Positions 5,893 through 8,743 of a stretch of 8,743 nucleotides of DNA are shown piece after piece. This stretch comes from Chloroflexota bacterium (GTDB lineage Bacteria > Chloroflexota > Dehalococcoidia > SM23-28-2 > RBG-16-64-32), in the NCBI GenBank assembly GCA_005880075.1, contig VBJT01000185.1, positions 4,968 to 13,710 on the forward strand, given 5' to 3'. The notes beneath the pieces are model-generated. The model made no database searches. It saw nothing but the letters and a program-made list of their open reading frames with translations, and was not told where the DNA came from. The first letter of the stretch is position 1. Every line of letters starts with the position of its first letter. A program made the translations under genes and the position numbers.

Positions 5893-7698
5893 TCAGGTAT
5901 CGCGGCGGCGCTTGATCAGGCGAGAAGCCAACGTCCCGGCCGAGCCGAGCACGCCGGCTGCGCCGAGCGCGGCCGCGATAGCAGCCCAGGCGGGCACGCT
6001 TCCGCCGACCGGCGAGAGGCTGCCGACGCCGCTGGCCGGACCGCCGGCGCCACCTGCGGCGGCACCGCCCGCGCCGGCAGCTCCGCGGCCTGCAGCGGTG
6101 CCAGCACCGCCGGCCGCTGCAGCTGCGCCACTCTCGGCGCCGCCGGCGCCAACAGCGCTGGTGTCAGGAACCCCACCGGCTCCTAGCGGCGGCAGGTCGG
6201 ACAGGCAGTCGCTGAACTTGACGTTCGGGTCACCGCCGACCACTGCGACGTTAGTTTTGATGCACTTGATCTCGGCACCATCCGGAGACCCTGGGTTCGT
6301 ATCACAGGCGTCGCCGATGCCGTCGCCCACCGGTTCACCGGTAGGACCCGGGTCATTGTCGGCTTGGTCGGGGTTGGCGACGGTTGGACAGTTGTCGCCC
6401 CGGTTGAGGAAGCCATCCCCGTCATGGTCGGTCGGCTGGTTTGCCGGCGGGCCTGCGGTCGCTTCGTTGGGGGTCGGATCGCAAGTATCGGGAATACCGT
6501 CAGGATAAGAGGTGCCACTAAACTGGTCGCTATCGCCAGTGGCCGCACCCGTGTCCTGCAGGTGCGGGTTCCAGACGGTATCCGGAGTGTACGGGCAGGT
6601 GTCGAGCGAGTTTTCGAATCCGTCGCCGTCGGCGTCGCGCTGGCTTGAACCGTAGGCGATACTAACAATCTGCGTTCCCGCGGCGGGGAGCGTGCGGATT
6701 GGAATGCCACCCTCGTTCGCGGGCGTATCCGGGTTGTCGTGGGTCACACCGTAGGACACGTTAACTGTCTTCAGAGGCGTGCAGAAGTCCGTGACCGCGC
6801 TAGGAGCAGGCGGCGTCGCACTTCCGGAGGCGGATGCCGTCTGCAGGACGACCACGCTCGGATAGCCGTAACCGGGGTCGAACTGCGGGAAGTTGGGCAG
6901 CTTCGTACCCTTGTCGAAGATCACGAGCTGGAGGATCACCCAAAGGTGACCCGCTTCAGCGATAGAGCGAGTGCCCACGGCGCGGAAGACAGGCTTAATA
7001 GGCGGCGCAGGGCCGTTGTTGTCGTCATCGTTTCCGGCGATTTTGTCCGGCCCGAAGTCAACCCAGTCGGGGTCGAAAATGGCGTTCAAGAAAGACGGAT
7101 AGTGAGTAACGGCTGGTGCGGGCTTCACTTCCGGGATACCGTCCCCGTTGTTGTCCCCGCTCATGGGACCCAGGTCGTTAGATTGGCCAAATGGTTGCGG
7201 GTAAACCTTATCGTTGATATCCGTGCTGCCCTTGAGGAAGGTAAACGGCACCCGCAGCTGGCTGTTGTTGCAGGCAGTGCTCACAAGGCCGAGAGTCGGC
7301 TGGGAACCGAGTTCGCCGAGGACGGCGCCGATCGGTATCGCGGTGTCGTCGGGCACCGTCGGCGAGAAGGCCAGGACGCCACCGAAGTTGTAATCAAAAG
7401 TGTCGTCGGGAGTGCCCGCCTGGTTGTCCGGCCCGAGGCCGATGTTGAAGCTACTCACGATGTCCGGGTGGGAGCCCTCGCTTATGTCGGGCTGGCAGCC
7501 TACCGTCAACTGCTGCGGGTCGATGGTGCCGGTACCCTCTTTGCAGTAAGTTGAAGTGTTTACGGGGTTGAAACCACCGGCGGCATGTACCACCGCCCCG
7601 TCCCCGCTGACGAGCAGCGTCACGAGGGCTAAGAGGGGGATCGCTGCCAGTCGTAGCAGCGCGAACGGCGGTAAGAGCTTATTGAGGCGTCCGGTCAT
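5893..7698 (-). CDS. Secreted, membrane-anchored thrombospondin type-3 repeat protein (copy B)
   Basis: A 601-aa protein. A GTG lies three codons further upstream at 7707, but AAAGGAG is only 1 nt from it and 10 nt from the ATG at 7698, so 7698 is preferred. Residues 1-40 are a signal peptide ending near VHAA. Residues 41-320 match the ectodomain of the gene at 1843-3552: NFGG, IPIG, TLGL, ACN, a GDNNGDGIPE calcium-type loop (181-190), YGYPSVVVLQ and VTDFCTPL. Residues 354-467 hold TSP3-type loops: RDADGDGFENSLDTCPY, DHDGDGFLNRGDNCP and GDGIGDACD. Residues 506-558 are a linker dominated by Gly and Ala. A transmembrane helix (about 569-592) is followed by the basic tail RLIKRRRDT. The architecture predicts an extracellular calcium-binding protein held by its C-terminus. 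It is closed by the terminator at 5844-5872 and has its own promoter. It has fewer TSP3 loops than copy A. Confidence 0.88.
   Translation of the reverse strand: MTGRLNKLLPPFALLRLAAIPLLALVTLLVSGDGAVVHAAGGFNPVNTSTYCKEGTGTIDPQQLTVGCQPDISEGSHPDIVSSFNIGLGPDNQAGTPDDTFDYNFGGVLAFSPTVPDDTAIPIGAVLGELGSQPTLGLVSTACNNSQLRVPFTFLKGSTDINDKVYPQPFGQSNDLGPMSGDNNGDGIPEVKPAPAVTHYPSFLNAIFDPDWVDFGPDKIAGNDDDNNGPAPPIKPVFRAVGTRSIAEAGHLWVILQLVIFDKGTKLPNFPQFDPGYGYPSVVVLQTASASGSATPPAPSAVTDFCTPLKTVNVSYGVTHDNPDTPANEGGIPIRTLPAAGTQIVSIAYGSSQRDADGDGFENSLDTCPYTPDTVWNPHLQDTGAATGDSDQFSGTSYPDGIPDTCDPTPNEATAGPPANQPTDHDGDGFLNRGDNCPTVANPDQADNDPGPTGEPVGDGIGDACDTNPGSPDGAEIKCIKTNVAVVGGDPNVKFSDCLSDLPPLGAGGVPDTSAVGAGGAESGAAAAAGGAGTAAGRGAAGAGGAAAGGAGGPASGVGSLSPVGGSVPAWAAIAAALGAAGVLGSAGTLASRLIKRRRDT
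6298..6645 (-). repeat. TSP3 calcium-loop array in copy B
   Basis: This segment encodes residues 352-467 of copy B: QRDADGDGFENSLDTCPY, a degenerate YPDGIPDTCD loop, DHDGDGFLNRGDNCPTVANP and GDGIGDACD. It corresponds to the second unit of copy A, which has QRDADNDGIMNSMDTCPY in the same place. Copy B lacks the first unit of copy A. Confidence 0.78.
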
Positions 7699-7708
7699 GG
7701 CGTCCACT

Positions 7709-7715
7709 CTCCTTT
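7709..7715 (-). promoter_or_regulatory. Ribosome binding site of TSP3 copy B, decides the start
   Basis: AAAGGAG on the minus strand lies 10 nt before the ATG at 7698 but only 1 nt before the in-frame GTG at 7707, so the ATG is the likely start. Confidence 0.8.
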
Positions 7716-7738
7716 GCTTGGGCCCAGGTATGCTTGTC

Positions 7739-7785
7739 CTTGGCCGGAGCTCCGCAAATTCACTCGTCTATGCTCCCCTGCCAAG
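7739..7785 (-). other. Leader hairpin upstream of TSP3 copy B
   Basis: CTTGGC (7739-7744) pairs with GCCAAG (7780-7785), and inside it GGAGC (7746-7750) pairs with GCTCC (7772-7776). This gives an 11-bp stem broken by a 1x3 internal loop with a 21-nt apical loop, in the predicted leader about 25 nt before the ribosome binding site. Regulatory role not known. Confidence 0.4.
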
Positions 7786-7793
7786 TGGTCTAT

Positions 7794-7815
7794 TAACCAT
7801 CACCAAATATGGTTA
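7794..7815. promoter_or_regulatory. Palindrome just downstream of the copy B promoter
   Basis: A perfect 7-bp inverted repeat, TAACCAT-N8-ATGGTTA, begins roughly 8 bp after the predicted transcription start. Size, symmetry and place suit a dimeric repressor's operator. It could instead form a hairpin in the RNA leader. Confidence 0.4.
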
Positions 7816-7829
7816 CGTAGTGTTTCATC

Positions 7830-7857
7830 TTTATTACATTCTCGCTAATGTTGTCAA
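7830..7857 (-). promoter_or_regulatory. Sigma-70-like promoter of TSP3 copy B
   Basis: On the minus strand a perfect TTGACA (7857-7852) is followed after 16 bp by AATAAA (7835-7830), which has a TG one base upstream as in extended -10 promoters. Transcription would start near 7823, giving a leader of about 125 nt. Confidence 0.6.
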
Positions 7858-7929
7858 GCGAAAAACTTCCATCTTCGCCATCTCTTATCCCACTTTCAAC
7901 AATTGGCGCAATTGCTCGGGGGTACGGGA

Positions 7930-8743
7930 TCAGGGGCGCCCAGTAAACCAGGGCAGCCGAGAGCGATATCGCCAGGCAGCGAAGCCGGCTGCGGGCAGGC
8001 CGATAACGGCGAGAGCGATGAGCAAGTACACCCAGACGGGCGTTCCGCCGCCGTTCTCGTTGTTGCCGCCGCCGCTCTTTGACGGGGTGGCTGTCGGCGA
8101 GGTGGTTGCGGGCGAGCTTGTGGGCGTTTCACCGGGCGCCAGGGTCCGTCCCGAGGCGGAGGCGCCTGCGGACGCACCCGACGAGCTACCAGGGCCGCCG
8201 GAGGCGCCGGGCGGCGTCTGACCGCCGCCGCCCCCACCCGTCGGCACGGTGGGCGCGATTGTTACGGGCGCGACGCAAACCGAACCCTCAGCGTGGAAGC
8301 CGTCGAACAGAGCGTCTTCCCCGAGATTAATATCTGACGTCCCTGAACCGTTAAAAACTACCGCTTTGCTGCCGGGCGGGTTCGGATCGCTGTCATCCAG
8401 GTCGATCGTTAGTAGACCCTGATTGGCCTGGCCGGGCAGGACCTGGAGGTTGATGTCAGCCAGAATACCTCCGGTCAGCGCGCTGTAGGAGGTGTCGTCC
8501 GGCGGCGCCTTCGGCGGAGTGTCCGGAGTGACGGCCGCGGTCTGCTGGCCGGCAAGCGCGGCGCCGATCAAAGTGGTCTGCGGGCCCGGTGAAGCCGGTG
8601 GGATTGCCCCCGCACTGACTATGTCTCGGTGGACGCCGCTGCCCGCGTCAATGGGCAAATTGATGAACGAGATGTTCTGGCCCCTGGTGCTATCCGCGAA
8701 CGGCGAGAAGTTCGCGCTGGCGGGCCGCATCCTGCCGCCGTCG
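7930..8743 (-). CDS. Partial cohesin-like surface protein with C-terminal membrane anchor (5' end outside window)
   Basis: The frame stays open to the window edge (last visible codons read DGGR before an internal Met at 8730), so the start lies outside and the Met is not taken as the start. Numbering from that Met, residues 82-152 read like the second half of a cohesin domain: YSALTGGILADINLQVLPG, LLTIDLDD, a DINLGEDALFDG segment and a final VCV. This lines up with GAGVLARVAFRAKSPG, IAIGLD and the closing Cys of the gene at 3907-4878. A long insert rich in Pro and Ala (about 40-80) precedes it. Residues 160-228 are a Gly/Ser/Pro/Thr linker, a transmembrane helix spans about 230-253, and the tail RYRSRLPWFTGRP is basic. 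It lies directly upstream of TSP3 copy B on the same strand. The membrane-anchored layout is firm; the cohesin call is moderate because the first half of the domain is missing. Confidence 0.7.
   Translation of the reverse strand, partial: DGGRMRPASANFSPFADSTRGQNISFINLPIDAGSGVHRDIVSAGAIPPASPGPQTTLIGAALAGQQTAAVTPDTPPKAPPDDTSYSALTGGILADINLQVLPGQANQGLLTIDLDDSDPNPPGSKAVVFNGSGTSDINLGEDALFDGFHAEGSVCVAPVTIAPTVPTGGGGGGQTPPGASGGPGSSSGASAGASASGRTLAPGETPTSSPATTSPTATPSKSGGGNNENGGGTPVWVYLLIALAVIGLPAAGFAAWRYRSRLPWFTGRP

Larger units (their letters stand above)
7699..7929 (-). other. Promoter and structured leader region of TSP3 copy B
   Basis: This 231-bp gap has no gene. It is A+T-rich between about 7790 and 7915 and holds a promoter, a palindrome, a leader hairpin and a ribosome site, listed separately. 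Close to the upstream gene end there is only a small, A+T-rich hairpin (CAATTG at 7900-7905 and 7909-7914), so termination of the upstream gene here is doubtful. Confidence 0.6.

Noticed and set aside
6739..7554. Long plus-strand open frame (271 codons) opposite TSP3 copy B
   Set aside because: Same reason: a shadow of the G+C-rich codon pattern on the other strand, with no motif or ribosome site.
7699..7707. GTG start three codons upstream for TSP3 copy B
   Set aside because: The ribosome site is only 1 nt from this GTG but 10 nt from the ATG at 7698.
7900..7914. CAATTG-GCG-CAATTG hairpin as terminator of the partial cohesin-like gene
   Set aside because: The stem is short and A+T-rich with a 3-nt loop and no T-tract on the minus strand; not strong enough to call.
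7556..8221. Plus-strand open frame of 221 codons spanning the 7699-7929 gap
   Set aside because: It runs antisense through the end of one gene, a promoter region and the linker of another; the translation is low-complexity and shows no domain.

Overview
The window is about 60% G+C by eye and reads as bacterial chromosome. It holds five complete protein genes and one partial gene, nearly all for exported or surface-anchored proteins. The best guess for the host is a Chloroflexota bacterium of the Dehalococcoidia type. I base this on cohesin-like ectodomains opening with an SGNTATSLG-type motif, thrombospondin type-3 proteins with C-terminal membrane anchors, and lipoproteins. This is recall of family look, not a search, and an actinobacterial or other origin is not excluded.

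Layout. (1) 32-1783, plus strand: a Tat-exported protein of the large (about 580 aa) metallophosphoesterase family, whose active-site motifs look badly eroded. A perfect 11-bp hairpin at 1789-1818 separates it from the convergent next gene. (2) 1843-3552, minus: a secreted, C-terminally anchored protein with thrombospondin type-3 (TSP3) calcium-binding repeats. (3) 3553-3906: a non-coding region with a good sigma-70-like promoter and a structured leader for gene 2. (4) 3907-4878, minus: a cohesin-like ectodomain with signal peptide and C-terminal anchor. (5) 5067-5825, plus: a small lipoprotein, divergent from gene 4 and closed by a strong bidirectional terminator at 5844-5872. (6) 5893-7698, minus: a second TSP3 protein, paralogous to the first. 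(7) 7699-7929: its promoter, a perfect palindrome and a leader hairpin. (8) 7930-8743, minus, 5' end outside the window: the C-terminal part of what looks like a second cohesin-like anchored protein.

The main message is the order on the minus strand: cohesin-like gene then TSP3 gene, occurring twice (8743-5893 and 4878-1843), with the lone lipoprotein gene between. All four products share one plan: export signal (where visible), ectodomain, low-complexity Gly/Pro/Ser/Ala linker, one transmembrane helix and a short basic tail. Cohesin domains classically bind dockerins, which use paired DxDxDGxxN calcium loops. TSP3 repeats use very similar loops. The locus may therefore encode two pairs of surface proteins that associate in a calcium-dependent way. 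That is inference; the sequence shows only the architecture and the duplication.

No tRNA, rRNA, CRISPR array, transposase, integrase or phage gene was seen.
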